Below, piece by piece: positions 41,721 to 51,939 of a stretch of 64,000 nt of DNA; the stretch's first letter is position 1; each line of letters begins with the position of its first letter. Position numbers and translations under genes: made by a program. Origin of the DNA: Azorinus chamasolen (Eukaryota > Mollusca > Bivalvia > Cardiida > Solecurtidae); contig OY755244.1 in NCBI GenBank assembly GCA_963576725.1, forward strand, positions 34,692,446 through 34,756,445, given 5' to 3'. Below the pieces are notes generated by a model. It had not been told where the DNA came from. It saw only the letters and a list, made by a program, of their open reading frames with translations, and did no database searches.

Positions 41721-41893
41721 AGCAACAGACAAAGGTGCGTCCGCCAATACTAAAATCCTTGTTTCTCCACCAAACCCTATGTTGTGACCACTCTTTAGAA
41801 TCGTCTCGAAGAGACGATTCTAAAGAGTGGTCACAACATAGGTTTTAGTGGAGAAATGATGATTTTAATATTTGAGTTTGCACTGTTATCACC
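41721..41893 (+). mobile_element. E MITE
   Basis: AGCAACAGACAAAGGTGCG left end and a complete hairpin with GTCTCGAAGAGAC apex. The right end is only partly preserved (GCACTGTTATCACC). Confidence 0.75.
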
Positions 41894-42239
41894 TGATACA
41901 TGATGTAAGGTGTTGCCTGATATAAGATTTATGATTGCATAACTCAATACACTAGAAATATACACATTTTATGCTGATATAAGTTGGTGATTTCCTAGCC
42001 TTGGATGTGTAGTGGTTGCCTACCTTTCACTGGTGCTTATTTCCAGACACAAATTCTAACCATGGATATAATTGTCTTGCATGTAATTGAAAATTATTCA
42101 AAATGCCTCTAGATACAAATGTATGCTATCAGTAATTGTTGTATTACTTGCGCTAAATCTCTAAAATTGTGGAAAAAAACTGTTTAATTGTGGAAAACTG
42201 TGTACTGTTTTTTTATTACTGAAGTCAGAAATTCTATTT
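41894..42239. other. Unassigned sequence
   Basis: AT-rich. No element recognised. Confidence 0.35.
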
Positions 42240-42521
42240 CGACAATGTGATTGGCTCGTCGATAAAAATGAGATGTAGCCCCGCGCATGCGCAGACAGTG
42301 GCTTAAGCGTTATGGCGGCGTTTTGACTAGCGAAGTTTTCCTTGCTGGAAATTGCTTGGATTTATAGCTTTATATTGCGTGTCCGAGGTGTCCAGTTGTG
42401 GCCATCGGCACTGAAACTTTTACAGTGTCATTTTTAGACCTGGGGTTTTAGTTGACAATAGTTCTTACGGCGAGTGTTCGTGTTTTTCTCTACAACACGT
42501 GGTTCGGTGTTTCCATTCATA
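42240..42521 (+). promoter_or_regulatory. Promoter-like region and 5' leader of the gag-like frame
   Basis: An inverted CCAAT box (ATTGG, 42250-42254), a palindromic NRF-1-type site GCGCATGCGC (42283-42292) and a YY1-type ATGGCGGC (42312-42319) cluster upstream of the frame. The segment is richer in CpG than its surroundings. This arrangement suits a TATA-less promoter of a gene or of a retroelement. No transcript evidence is available. Confidence 0.45.
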
Positions 42522-43187
42522 ATGGCGGACGTTTCGCCATCTCGGAAGACTTCGTCGTTGACGAGTGGCAGTACTGGTGGAAGTACTTCGGGGAAAGTCA
42601 CTCAGAAGAAGCAGACAGGGACATCGTCGGCTTCAAATAAGTCCGTGAAGGAAAAGACTGTGTCTGATTCCGACTTGCAATCGAAAATCATGGCGGCTTT
42701 GTCCGACATTAAAAAACAACAAGCATCCACCGATGCTAAATTCACGGAACTTGTAAATCGTGTTACAGTGTTAGAGGATACGCCATTGGAATATGGCTAT
42801 GAAGATTACGGAGAAGAAGGGGAGTTGGAAGAAGGGGAGATGTCAAACGTGTCTCGCCCTCAAAAAAGACATCACGAAGACAGTTCACGTTTTAGTCAAA
42901 TGACTAAACGGTTAAAAGGGCAAGTGAATTTGGGCCCTTCTGTGCAGGACACTTTAGCGTGTAACATTAATGATGTTTTTATTAATGGATTGAAGGAGGA
43001 TGAGTACTCTAATATGATAAAAGAAGAATCCCTCCCTCGGCCTGAAAACTGTGAGGCCTTACAGACAGTGAAATGCAATAAAATTGTTTGGGACTTTCAG
43101 AAATTACATTTTATGCCCCCACATAGTGGTGGCATATACAGTTACTCTTGTCGGTATATCTGTACGTACATTTGTACGCACATCTAG
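42522..43187 (+). pseudogene. Gag-like retroelement protein, 3'-truncated
   Basis: The frame of 221 codons starts at ATG in MADVSPSRKTSS; an upstream GTG in frame is ignored. Residues 1-50 are Ser/Thr/Lys-rich. About 51-85 (DLQSKIMAALSDIKK, FTELVNRVTVLE) is heptad-like and could be a short coiled coil. About 87-105 is acidic (GEEGELEEGE). A basic patch (RPQKRHH) follows, then LPRPENCEALQTVKCNKIVW near 180-202. A PENC...V.CN..VW pattern recalls gag-type proteins of DIRS-like retrotransposons, from memory only. After about 43100 the frame enters a dispersed repeat and its last residues are not genuine. No reverse transcriptase or recombinase follows. A host gene first exon is the alternative. 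Confidence 0.45.
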
Positions 43188-43560
43188 AAGAATTTGTCTG
43201 GGCTCTTTCTTGGAAGGTATTTGTCCAATCCACACCAAACTTTACACACATGTTTGTGGCTATTATATCAAGGTTGATAGCCATGTAAATAGCCTCAGTC
43301 ATTTAGGAGTTGTGGCCCTTTATTTGCAAAAATGACTTTAAAAATATCTTGTCCAGACTATTTCTTGGAAAGTATTTGTTCAATCCACACCAAATTTTAC
43401 ACACATGTTTGTGACCATTATATCTTGGCCAAGTTTGATAGTCATGTAAATTGCTTCAGTCATTTAGGAGTTATGGCCCTTTATTTACAAAAATGATTTT
43501 CAAAATATCTTGTCCGGACCCTTACTTTCTGTGACAAAAAGTCTGAAGTAGGGGGCATCA
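43104..43560 (+). repeat. G dispersed repeat, two tandem units
   Basis: Begins TTTATGCCCCCACATAGTGG. Two units contain ATCCACACCAAACTTTACAC, ACATGTTTGTGGC and AGTCATTTAGGAGTTGTGGC. It ends near TGAAGTAGGGGGCATCAGTG. An inverted single-unit copy lies at 4.28-4.52 kb. Its left edge truncates the gag-like frame. Confidence 0.7.
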
Positions 43561-43639
43561 GTGTCCTATGGACTCATTTCTAATTTGAAATATGTAATAG
43601 CAGCATATATTTCTATTCTTTGTAACATTATAATAAATT

Positions 43640-44444
43640 GATGATAACTACATAATAGTAGATGATAACTTTTTAGGAAATAAATGATACTTTATAGTTA
43701 TATTCTATAAAGTAACTAAATAGATGATAACTACATAGTAAATAGATTATAACTATATAGTAATAGATGATAACTACATAGTAAAAAAAGAAAACTATAT
43801 AGTAAATAAATAAAAACGGTATAGTAAATTAATGATAACTTTATAGTGAAAATATTAACTTTATAGTGAAAAGATTATAACTATATACATTGTAGTGATA
43901 CCTGTAGATGATAACTATATAGTAAAAAATGAAAACTGTATAGTAAATTAATGGTAGCTATATAGTAATAGGTGATAACTATATAGTAATAGGTGATAAC
44001 TATAGTAATAGGTGATAACTATAGTAATAGATGATAACTATCTAGTAAATAGATGATAGCTATATAGTAATAGGTGATAACTATATAGTAATATGTGATA
44101 ACTATAGTAATAGGTGATAACTATATAGTAAAAGATGAAAACTATATAGTAAATAGATAGTACCTATAACTTTATAGTAATAACTATATCATGTATAAAT
44201 GATGATTTTATAGTAAATGGATGATAACTATATAGTAAATAGTCAATAACTATAAACTATAAACTAAGTATGTAACTGCATAGTATATTGGTGATACATT
44301 TATAGTAATAAATGATAACTATAGCAGTATACTAAATGGATAATGACTATTTTTACTGTAGATGATAACTATTATATTAATGGATGCTACATGTATATTT
44401 ACTTTAGATGTAAACTATAATATAGTAGGTAGATAAGATGATAG
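43640..44444. repeat. About 22-bp minisatellite, AT-rich
   Basis: Roughly 35 imperfect units of GATGATAACTATATAGTAAA over 0.8 kb, with unit length varying from about 17 to 28 bp. Confidence 0.8.
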
Positions 44445-44757
44445 CATGGAAATACCAGTATTTTATAATCACATTAATTTAGTAGTTAACGGATCAGTTT
44501 GGTATGAGAAATGTGTAAGACTTATGGTCAATGTTGTGGAAAACATATTCATATTATTACTATGTCTAGATTTCTTTTAGTTATGGATTGTGGGAACATG
44601 TATGTAAGTAGAGAATATTCCTTGATAGCTTTACAGTTCGAGTTTTCTCTATTTTCAGGTAAGCTTTCCTGAAAATTTGTGTTTTGTATTGAAGCAGAAT
44701 CTGTAAGGTAAGATTTTGATAGTTATCGGTGTATTACAGACAGATCAGGAAATCCAT
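44445..44757. other. Unassigned sequence
   Basis: AT-rich. Nothing recognised. Confidence 0.35.
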
Positions 44758-44865
44758 TGGATGTCCCCTTCCATAGCTGTTCATTGGATGTCCACTTTCT
44801 ATATCTGTCCTTTGAATGTTCCCCTTCCATAGCTTTCTACTGGATGCCCCCCTTCCATAGAACAG
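44758..44865. repeat. Short tandem of GGATGTCCCCTTCCATAGCT
   Basis: Four diverged units of about 28 bp. Downstream, TGTGGTCATATTCAGTGTGT / TGTGGTCATATTTAGTGTGT also occurs twice about 40 bp apart. Confidence 0.6.
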
Positions 44866-45142
44866 TGGAAGGGTTAACTTGAAGTAAGAAGGCCATCATT
44901 ATTGTGGTCATATTCAGTGTGTGGACAAAGGTTGGAAGACATAATGTGGTCATATTTAGTGTGTGAATACTTAAAGTATGACAAAGGTTGGGATTGCAGT
45001 GTGGGAGGGGGTAGGAGTCTAGTGTCAAGGTTACTGTCACTAAAATATAGAAAAATGGTTTCCTGACAATATTGTCCTTTAGGAAAGAAATAATGAAGAA
45101 ATGACATGGACAGCATTCCAGTTTTCGCATTACACCTACATA

Positions 45143-45346
45143 CAGTAAAATGTCTCTATAACGGCCACTTAATAACATAAAGTATTTTGTGTTAAAAGGA
45201 GGTGGCTGCTTAAAGCAAGGTGAAAGTAAAACAGAACGCTCCTATAGGAACATTCTGTTTTACCTTCACCTTGCTTTAAGCAGACACCGGCCCTAAATAA
45301 CAAATAATTAACACAATTTAGTGGCTGTTATAGAGAGGTTTTACTG
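45143..45346. mobile_element. F pogo/Tigger-like MITE
   Basis: TA-flanked CAGTAAAATGTCTCTATAAC ... AGAGAGGTTTTACTG. The palindrome centre is GCTCCTATAGGAAC. Confidence 0.85.
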
Positions 45347-45407
45347 TAATTATTTTAGCCATGCTATAAACAATATGTAGCTTTGAATACAGTGTCAATC
45401 CATATTG

Positions 45408-45605
45408 ATATAGGATGTCTGATCATGGTGTATCTTGGTCTGCTATGTTTGCTTATCATGATACATGTATATAACATAGATATGATTCTGCAGTTTCTGC
45501 CATGGCCAAACAATCCTATGTCAATGTGCTATTATAACAATTAATCTAATTAATATTCGTGACGTCATTATTTCTTACATGAATATTCATGGAGTTAACG
45601 GTTAA
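45408..45605 (+). mobile_element. A2 MITE, left half lost
   Basis: Starts at the hairpin centre region (TATAGGATGTCTGATC) and has a full A2 long side to GGAGTTAACGGTTAA. Confidence 0.75.
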
Positions 45606-45655
45606 TTGTAAAATTCAGTAATTCACAGAAAACACGAAAGAACTAAGTTATCTCT

Positions 45656-45904
45656 TTAACCCTTTACTGCATAAATATGCCTTTCTACGCCTTTGCAAAC
45701 AGAGTAGACCCAGATCAGGCGGCTCCTATAGGAGCAGTCTGATCAGGGTCTGCTTTGTTTGCTTATGGAATAATATAGATCTGATTCTATAGTTTCTGCT
45801 TCAGTAAAAATTTCAGGTGTTAATATTCCATTTTGAAAATTAACCTAATTAATATTCATGACATCGTCATTTCTAACATGAATATTCATGAAGTAAAGGG
45901 TTAA
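45656..45904 (+). mobile_element. A2 TTAA MITE
   Basis: TTAACCCTTTACTGCATAAA to AAGTAAAGGGTTAA. The hairpin centre is GGCTCCTATAGGAGC. Confidence 0.85.
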
Positions 45905-45910
45905 ATAATA

Positions 45911-46085
45911 TGTATGAATGAGTAATAGCCAATGCAAACAGTTTGGATCCAGATCAGACATTGAGTAACTTGGCATCTCAATAGGATCCACACTGATTGG
46001 CTTTCTACATTTTGAAGAAAAGTCAATACTGAGAATTGAAGCAGACGACAGTTTATTTGCAAATGGTAATTACTTTTTGTGATTG
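45911..46085 (+). mobile_element. H MITE, decayed
   Basis: ATGCAAACAGTTTGGATCC, loop ATTGAGTAACTTGG, arm ATCTCAATAGGATCC, then ATTGAAGCAGACGACAG. The termini are lost. Confidence 0.65.
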
Positions 46086-46357
46086 ATAATTGTATGCACA
46101 AGATGTCTTATCTGACTTCTAATTGCAGTGCTATTTCCAGAAATTTCTTGCATTAAGCTTTTACAGTAAATGAATTACATTAAACTGTGGTAACTATGGC
46201 AATGGGATCTTTTGTCAGTTGTGGAATCTTTTGCACTGATTTAAATGACCTTGTTCTCTTTTATCTCAATTGGATATATTCATTTCACAAAACCATTTTA
46301 TCATTGGGCAGCGTGGGGGGTAATTGGGTAATCATTAAACATTAATTTACAAGCAGT

Positions 46358-46611
46358 TTAAACCCTTTACTCCATAAATATGCCATTCTACGCCTTTACA
46401 AACAGAGTAGTCCCAGATCAGACGGCTCCTGTAGGAGCCGTCTGATCAGGGTCTGCTGTGTTTGCTTATGATATAATATTGATATGCTTATACAGTTTCA
46501 GTTACGGGCAAAACTTTCTGTGTCCCGTGTGCTATTATAATAATTAATCTTATTATGTTCATGATGTCATCATTTCTTACATGAGTATTCATTATAAGAG
46601 AACAGGCTTAA
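46358..46611 (+). mobile_element. A2 TTAA MITE
   Basis: TTAAACCCTTTACTCC start. The hairpin centre is GGCTCCTGTAGGAGCC. It ends AGAACAGGCTTAA, a TTAA shared with the next B. Confidence 0.8.
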
Positions 46612-46807
46612 CCCTTTCCTCCATAAATAAAACTTTCAACGCCTCTGTAAAAGTCACTTTTTGAAAACCATTGTGATAAATAGAGCATTTGCTCCACTGA
46701 GGAGCTACACAAAACAAACATTTTCCTTTTCCCTAGTAAATGCTCCTTTTCGGTAGATGTTTTTACAGGGGTTGGGTTTAAAAATAGCCTATGAAGGAAT
46801 GGGTTTA
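46608..46807 (-). mobile_element. B MITE, hairpin half deleted
   Basis: TTAACCCTTTCCTCCATAAA start. The left arm is complete to GCTCCACTGAGGAGC and the right arm is absent. The end GAATGGGTTTA is degraded. Confidence 0.8.
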
Positions 46808-47105
46808 TCCCCATGAGACATTTCGTTAATGGATGTTTCATTAAGATTCAACCTATTTGAGACACCGATTATATTTTTGTACAAGAGAGAATTGGCCATA
46901 TTTGACTATGAAGTTGGGTGATATAAATTGGAGAGATGATGATAAGCTTCTTATACTACTGGTAAACGTGAATTCAGAATAATTCTTGTTGTCTGAAAAA
47001 ATTGCGTTCTGCTCAAATACTGAAAATTATGTTTTCTTCTATTTTTTTCTGAAAAATCCAGTCGGAGTATAAAAACAGTTTAGATCCTATTGAGAAACCT
47101 ATAAT
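46808..47105. other. Unassigned sequence
   Basis: AT-rich. Nothing recognised. Confidence 0.35.
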
Positions 47106-47107
47106 TA

Positions 47108-47313
47108 CAGTGAAACCTCGCTAATGCGACCACTTAATAAACAGCCACTGGCGCTGTTTAAAGCAGGTGGTTGCTTAATGCAGGATGAAAGTTATGCAGA
47201 AAGCTCATATAGGAGCTTTCTGCATAACTTTCGTCCTGCATTAAGCTATCACCTGCCTCTGTCACCCAGAATTATGCCCCTTTTTGGTGGTCGCATTAGC
47301 AGGGTTTTACTAT
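47108..47313. mobile_element. F3 pogo-like MITE
   Basis: CAGTGAAACCTCGCTAATGC left end. The right end GCATTAGCAGGGTTTTACTA pairs with it. The palindrome is centred on GCTCATATAGGAGC with arms GGTGGTTGCTTAATGCAGG. Confidence 0.8.
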
Positions 47314-47374
47314 ACTTCTTTTTTCTGATTTTTTAACTATTTGCATAAATCTTCACTGCATAAATCTTCACAAC

Positions 47375-47584
47375 TTAAGCCTTTCCTTCACACATTTACA
47401 AATAGAGTAGACCCAGATCAGACGGCTCTGTATGCTTTTGACATGATATCAGTCTGAATCAGCATTTTTTTTTTTTATCAAAGCAAAAATAATCCATTGG
47501 AAAGTTTACATTATAAAAATTCAGCTGATAAATATTCATGATATCATTATTTCTTACACAAATACTGAACAAGGAAAAGGTTAA
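47375..47584 (+). mobile_element. A2 MITE, right hairpin arm deleted
   Basis: TTAAGCCTTTCCTTCACAC start. After the left arm (CAGACGGCTCTG) the A2 long side follows directly. It ends GGAAAAGGTTAA, shared with the next A2. Confidence 0.8.
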
Positions 47585-48057
47585 CCCCTTTCCTCCATGA
47601 ATAATGTAAGAATTATATAATGATATGAATATTATTTAGATTTATTTGTTATAATAACATATCGACATTGGCATTATAAGTCATGGCAGAAACTGTAGAA
47701 TCTTATCTATATTTTACCTTAATTAACCCTTTCCCTGTTCTATGTTTATTACAAATTTCAATACCTACTGAATATTCAGGGACAGAATAGTTATAATGAA
47801 ATATGGAAGGTGGAACAATGTAGCTATTTCAGAAAGTAAAGAAACAGATCTATCCAATTCCATGAGCAAACAGAGCAGACCCTGATCAGACGGCCCCTCT
47901 AGGAGCCGTCTGATCTGGGTCTACTCTGTTTGCAAATGCGTGAAAACACGTTTACGAGGGAAAGGGTTACATGTAAGCAAACAGTCTAAGCTGTCTGATC
48001 TGGGTCTACTCTGTTTGCAAAGGCAAAGAAAGGTGTATTTATGGAGGAAAGGGTTAA
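47581..48057 (-). mobile_element. A2 MITE hosting an A1 MITE
   Basis: TTAACCCCTTTCCTCC to ACCTTAATTAA, then the nested A1. It resumes as ATGTAAGCAAACAGTC with a collapsed hairpin and ends ATGGAGGAAAGGGTTAA. Confidence 0.75.
47723..47970 (-). mobile_element. A1 TTAA MITE nested in A2
   Basis: Complete; the right flank is TTAC. The hairpin centre is GGCCCCTCTAGGAGCC. Confidence 0.85.
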
Positions 48058-48207
48058 ATTGCGTGCAGAGGGTTAAGAAACTTCTATAGCTTGAATAATT
48101 TACTTCAAGGTTAATAAAGGGTATGCATTGTAAGATTGATAAAGTCGGTTTTGTTTTTATATGTAAATGAATCTAGAATCTCAGTGATAGATGAATATAA
48201 ATGTTTC

Positions 48208-48435
48208 TTAACCCTTTCCCTGTTTTAATGCTTATTCCAAATTTCTATACCTGCTGAATATTCATGGACAAAATAGTTATAATGAAATATGGAAGGTGGA
48301 AAATTGTTACCATTTTAGATACTAAAGAAACATATCTGTCAAATTCTTTTAGCAAATAGCAGACCCTGATCAGACAGCTCCTATAGGATCTGTTTCCAAA
48401 TGTGTGAAAAAGCGTTTAATAGGGAGAGGGTTTAA
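48208..48435 (-). mobile_element. A1 MITE, hairpin right arm deleted
   Basis: TTAACCCTTTCCCTGTTT start. The stem ends CAGCTCCTATAGGATCTG. The end GGAGAGGGTTTAA is shared with the next A2. Confidence 0.8.
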
Positions 48436-48673
48436 CCCTTCGCTCTATGAATATGCTTTTCTATGCCTTTGCAAACAGAATAGACCCAGTTCAGATGGCT
48501 CCTGTAGGAACCGTCTGATCAGGGTCTACTCTGTTTGCTTATGAAATAAAATAGACATGATTCTACAATTTCCGTCATGGCCAAAACTTCCTGTATTCCT
48601 GTGTCATTATAGAAATAATCTAATAAATATTCATGATGTCATTATTTCTTACAATTTTGAAGTAAAGGGTCAA
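48432..48673 (+). mobile_element. A2 TTAA MITE
   Basis: TTAACCCTTCGCTCTATG start. The hairpin centre is GGCTCCTGTAGGAACC. The right terminus is shortened (TTGAAGTAAAGGGTCAA). Confidence 0.8.
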
Positions 48674-48806
48674 CCGAATATGAATGTATCTTAACAAGAA
48701 AATAGTTTTCCAATAGTATTCTTATATGCAGAAAAGACTGGCTCTTTGAAATGCAAATTTTGATGTCATTAGAAATTAATTTTTGTCTTTCAAAGTTTCA
48801 AAGTTT

Positions 48807-48934
48807 TTGTTTGTTTGTTTGTGCTCACTATGGGCTGATTGGACGTCCCAGAGAGAGGGGAGAGGATACAGAGAAACCGGGTCAGAGTAGATCAGTTTCA
48901 GAAAACAATCTGGAAGCCAATGTGCATTGCGGGC
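48807..48934 (-). mobile_element. SINE-like retroposon tail and body
   Basis: In reverse, CTCCCCTCTCTCTGGGACG, CCAATCAGCCCATAGTGAGC, then ACAAACAAACAAACAA. The same 3' end was inserted at 58526-58584 with a target duplication. Part of the body (GGTTTCTCTG, CTCCCCTCTCT) also resembles 10452-10487. Confidence 0.55.
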
Positions 48935-49340
48935 CATCTAGTCCAATGAGGCTCATAGTATTGGTAGTTTAGTCTTAACCCATTCCCTCATAGGCTATTT
49001 TTAGGTTCAACCTCTTTGAATAAATCTACCCGAAAAGGAGCATTAACTAGAGAAAAGGAAAATTTTAGAATTTCGTAGTTTGAAACCATTGTGATAAATA
49101 GAGCATTTGCTCCTATAGGAGCAAATGCTCTATTTATCACAATGGTTTCACAAAGTGAATTTTACAAAGTCGTCAATATGAGGGAATGGGTTAAGGGCCA
49201 AGTGCAGGTTACCATTGATAGCTTAGTACCAGCCCAAAGGCCAAGTTAGGCTCACCATTGGTAGTTTAGTACAAATTCCAGGACCAAGTGAGGCTCACCA
49301 TTGGTAGTTTAGTACAAACCCCAGGGCCAAGTGTTGATCA
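48935..49340. repeat. 43-bp minisatellite interrupted by a B MITE
   Basis: Units contain GAGGCTCACCATTGGTAGTT, TAGTACAAACCCC and AGGGCCAAGTG. The first unit (GAGGCTCATAGTATTGGTAG) is split from its 3' part (GGGCCAAGTGCAGG) by the B element. About four units. Confidence 0.75.
48975..49194 (+). mobile_element. B TTAA MITE inside the minisatellite
   Basis: Complete, with a perfect hairpin centred on GCTCCTATAGGAGC. It ends GAGGGAATGGGTTAA. Confidence 0.85.
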
Positions 49341-49378
49341 CAGTATGTGCCTTAGAGCCATCCCTAGCCTAGGATTCT

Positions 49379-49488
49379 TAAGCAAACAGAGCAGACCCTG
49401 ATCAGACGGCTCCTATAGGAGCTGTCTGATCTGGGTCTACTCTGTTTGCAAAAGTGTAGAAAATTCATATTTAAGGAGTAAAGGGTCA
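49379..49488 (-). mobile_element. A2 MITE, long side lost
   Basis: Begins at the hairpin foot TAAGCAAACAGAGCAG, has a full hairpin, and ends GGAGTAAAGGGTCA. Confidence 0.75.
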
Positions 49489-49888
49489 CAAATAGCGTCG
49501 TGTTCAGGCTACTTACAGTAATATTTGTTTCCATCCAGGGTTTGCTATGTAAATGATTGGAATGGCTCAGCCAGTAAACACTTTAGGCGAAGCATATCAC
49601 AAATTACATCTGCATTTGGAATCATCATATTGAAAGCATGTCTGGAATTTTTGTATCACATTGTAGCCAAACTATATCACCATTCCCTTGGGGAGATCTG
49701 CTGTAACCAGAATAAACAGGCTTTGTTTGATGATTCGATGGCTAAAAACTTTGGTGCCATTCTACTCACTGCTAGTGTCATCATCATCATCGTACAAAAC
49801 TGTCTGTAAATGTAGACTTTTGATTGCTGGGAAACTTGTCGGCTGACATTTACAATCAGTGAATATCCAGGGCCTGCCTGGTTGTCAT
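49489..49888. other. Unassigned sequence
   Basis: A 94-codon frame at 49525-49809 uses a non-ATG start, shows no known domain and contains an isoleucine run near its end. Not convincing as a gene. No repeat seen, so it may be host sequence. Confidence 0.4.
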
Positions 49889-50450
49889 TTAACCCTTTAC
49901 TCCATAATTACTCCTTTCTACGTACGCCCTTATAAACAGAGTAGATCCGGATCAAATGGCTCTGTAACAGGAGCCGTCTGATTAGGGTCTACTCCGTTTG
50001 CTTTTTGAATAAATATATATTTTGATTCTACAGTTTCTGCTTTGGCGAAATATTGATGTGTTAATTATGCCATTTTTAGCTTGTCTGTTTCAAAGAAAAG
50101 TCAAGCTATTGTGATCACTGGGTCGTAGTCGTCATTGTCGTTGTTGTTGTCATCGTCGTTGTTGTCGTCTTCGGCATGCAAAAACTTTAATGTAGCTCAT
50201 TACTTGAAAAGTATAAGAGTTATCAACATGAAAGTTAGTAGATCTCATTGAGGGGAAGGCCCCTACATAAGAACCATAACTCTTGATTTCAAAATTTTGG
50301 AGTTATGGCCCTTTATCATTTTCAAACTTTTTTAATTTAGCTGGACAAGTACCAAATCAGATGAGCGTTGACGCTACATGCGGCTCTTGTTAAATATGAA
50401 TATTCACTCTGTCGTCATTTCTTTTATGAATACATGGGGTAAAGGGTTAA
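49889..50450 (+). mobile_element. A2 MITE hosting an M repeat
   Basis: TTAACCCTTTACTCC. The hairpin centre is GGCTCTGTAACAGGAGCC. The long side reads to ATTATGCCATTTT, then M is inserted, and A2 resumes AAATATGAATATTCACTC to GGGTAAAGGGTTAA. Confidence 0.75.
50073..50391 (+). repeat. M dispersed repeat (TTTTTAGCT ... CTCTTGTT)
   Basis: Starts TTTTTAGCTTGTCTGTTTC. It has GTCGTCATCG-type runs, GCATGCAAAAACTTTAATGT, TTGGAGTTATGGCCCTTTAT and AGCTGGACAAGTACCAAATC, and ends GGCTCTTGTT. A near-full copy is at 60.9-61.2 kb and a shortened one at 59.7 kb. Non-coding; class unknown. Confidence 0.7.
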
Positions 50451-50477
50451 AGTTCTAAGTGGATTCTACTATGTGTA

Positions 50478-50919
50478 TTAAACCTTTCTGTGTTGCATAT
50501 TTATGTTAGAAAAAAAGGACATCATTACTATTCATTATCTGAATTTTATGAATAGATGCCATTTGTACAGAATATTGTTTAGTATTTGTTACCAAGTAAC
50601 TACAGAGTCAGATCTATTATAATTTCATAAGCAAACAGAGCAGACTCTGATCGGATGGCCCCTACACATGCATTGAATTTAGAGGAGGCGGAGCCGGCGT
50701 ATTCCCCCCTCGCCCCCCCCTTAGAATTGCCCAAACAAACTACATTTGTATTTTGAGTAATTTTATTAGATCTACATCTAATAAAAATTAATAAAACAAT
50801 GATTTTAATCAGAATTTTTTACTTCCCTCACTCAACTATGTTCTTTCTCATCATGCATGATCTGGGTCTACTCTGTTTGCAAAGGTGTGAAAAGGCGTAT
50901 TTATGAGGGAAAGGTTTAA
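50478..50919 (-). mobile_element. A2 MITE with an insertion at the hairpin centre
   Basis: TTAAACCTTTCTGTGTTG, left arm GCAGACTCTGATCGGATGGC, then about 180 bp of foreign sequence. It resumes at TGATCTGGGTCTACTCTG and ends GAGGGAAAGGTTTAA. Confidence 0.7.
50672..50851. other. Foreign insert within an A2 hairpin
   Basis: Bounded by CATGCAT near 50673 and CATGCAT near 50850, a possible target duplication. It contains CCCCCCTCGCCCCCCCC and an AT-rich half. Identity unknown. Confidence 0.45.
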
Positions 50920-51158
50920 ACATTGATAGGCCTTTCCATTTCAGAGATTGAGTATTCAAAGAGTTAAAAGTCCTTATACAAGGCCACACTTTCTCATACA
51001 GGGCCATTACATATTGCCCTTATAAGGGTTGTCCCATAATACAGGATATAGTTGTATTGTTTGACGTGTTCTATCTATGTTTCCTTATTACCAACCAAAG
51101 TTTTCCTGCTGAGGCTTCTTTGTGTCTATACCATTTATTGTTTAAAATCAATTCTTTA

Positions 51159-51480
51159 GAGGAGCGTAGCTGAATCCAAATGTAATGTAAGCACTGTAGC
51201 TATAGGGGCGGGAGCATGCTCCTGCGAGAAATTTTTGAATTGTGTTGTTTTGAAACCATTGTGATAAATAGAGCATTTGTTCCTGTAGGAGCAAATGCTC
51301 TATTTATCGCAATGGTTTCAAAAGGTGACTTTTACAGAGGCGTCAATAGGCAGAACGTTTATCAAAGTCTTCCCATCTAAGCCTTCGATTTTTGTTCCAT
51401 TTTGGCCATAATAATAATTTCACCTTTCCGTTTGTGTTACTCATGTGTGTTAGTGTACTGTATTGCTAGCTACGCCCCTG
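51159..51480. mobile_element. hAT-like MITE containing a B core
   Basis: The right end GCTAGCTACGCCCCTG is a typical hAT-style terminus read in reverse. The left end GAGGAGCGTAGCTGA is a diverged match. No exact target duplication is visible. A truncated B MITE lies inside. Confidence 0.4.
51228..51353 (+). mobile_element. B MITE core without ends
   Basis: From AATTTTTGAATTGTGTTG through a full hairpin to GACTTTTACAGAGGCGTCAA. Neither terminal repeat is present. Confidence 0.75.
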
Positions 51481-51490
51481 CTTTATATAT

Positions 51491-51655
51491 AGGAACATAG
51501 GATAGTTTGTCTATGGCAGAACTGTGTAATGTATATAATTCCATAAAAGCAAATAGAGCAGACCCTGGCACGATGGCTCCTACAGGAGCTATGTGATATT
51601 AGTTTACACTGTTTACAAAGGCATGAAAAAGGTTCTGCCTCAGGTAAAAGGTCAA
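51491..51655 (-). mobile_element. A2 MITE, long side truncated
   Basis: GTCTATGGCAGAACTGTGTA, a decayed hairpin (GGCTCCTACAGGAGC), and a degraded right end GGTAAAAGGTCAA that is shared with the next B. Confidence 0.65.
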
Positions 51656-51866
51656 CCCGTTCCCTCATAATCCAACCACTTTGAATAAATCTACTGAAAA
51701 GTAGCATTAACTAGAGAAAAGGAACATTTTAGAATTCTAGTTTTGAAACCATTGTGATAAATAGAGCATTTGCTCAACAGGAGCAAATGCTCTATTTATC
51801 ACAAGTGTTTCACAAAGTGACTTTTACAGGAGTGTCAAAAGGCGTCAGTAGGAGGGAATGAGGTAA
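51652..51866 (+). mobile_element. B MITE
   Basis: TCAACCCGTTCCCTCATAA to AGGAGGGAATGAGGTAA. The hairpin centre is GCTCAACAGGAGC. Confidence 0.8.
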
Positions 51867-51939
51867 GGCCACAATAATCTTTTTGCTAAACATTATCACT
51901 GACCTTCTTTGGTTAGGTAAGTAGGGACATGGATCTAAT

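Noticed and set aside
42452..42640. Second frame overlapping the gag-like start
   Set aside because: It is out of frame with, and shorter than, the Ser/Thr-Lys-rich frame that has an ATG in good context. Treated as a shadow.
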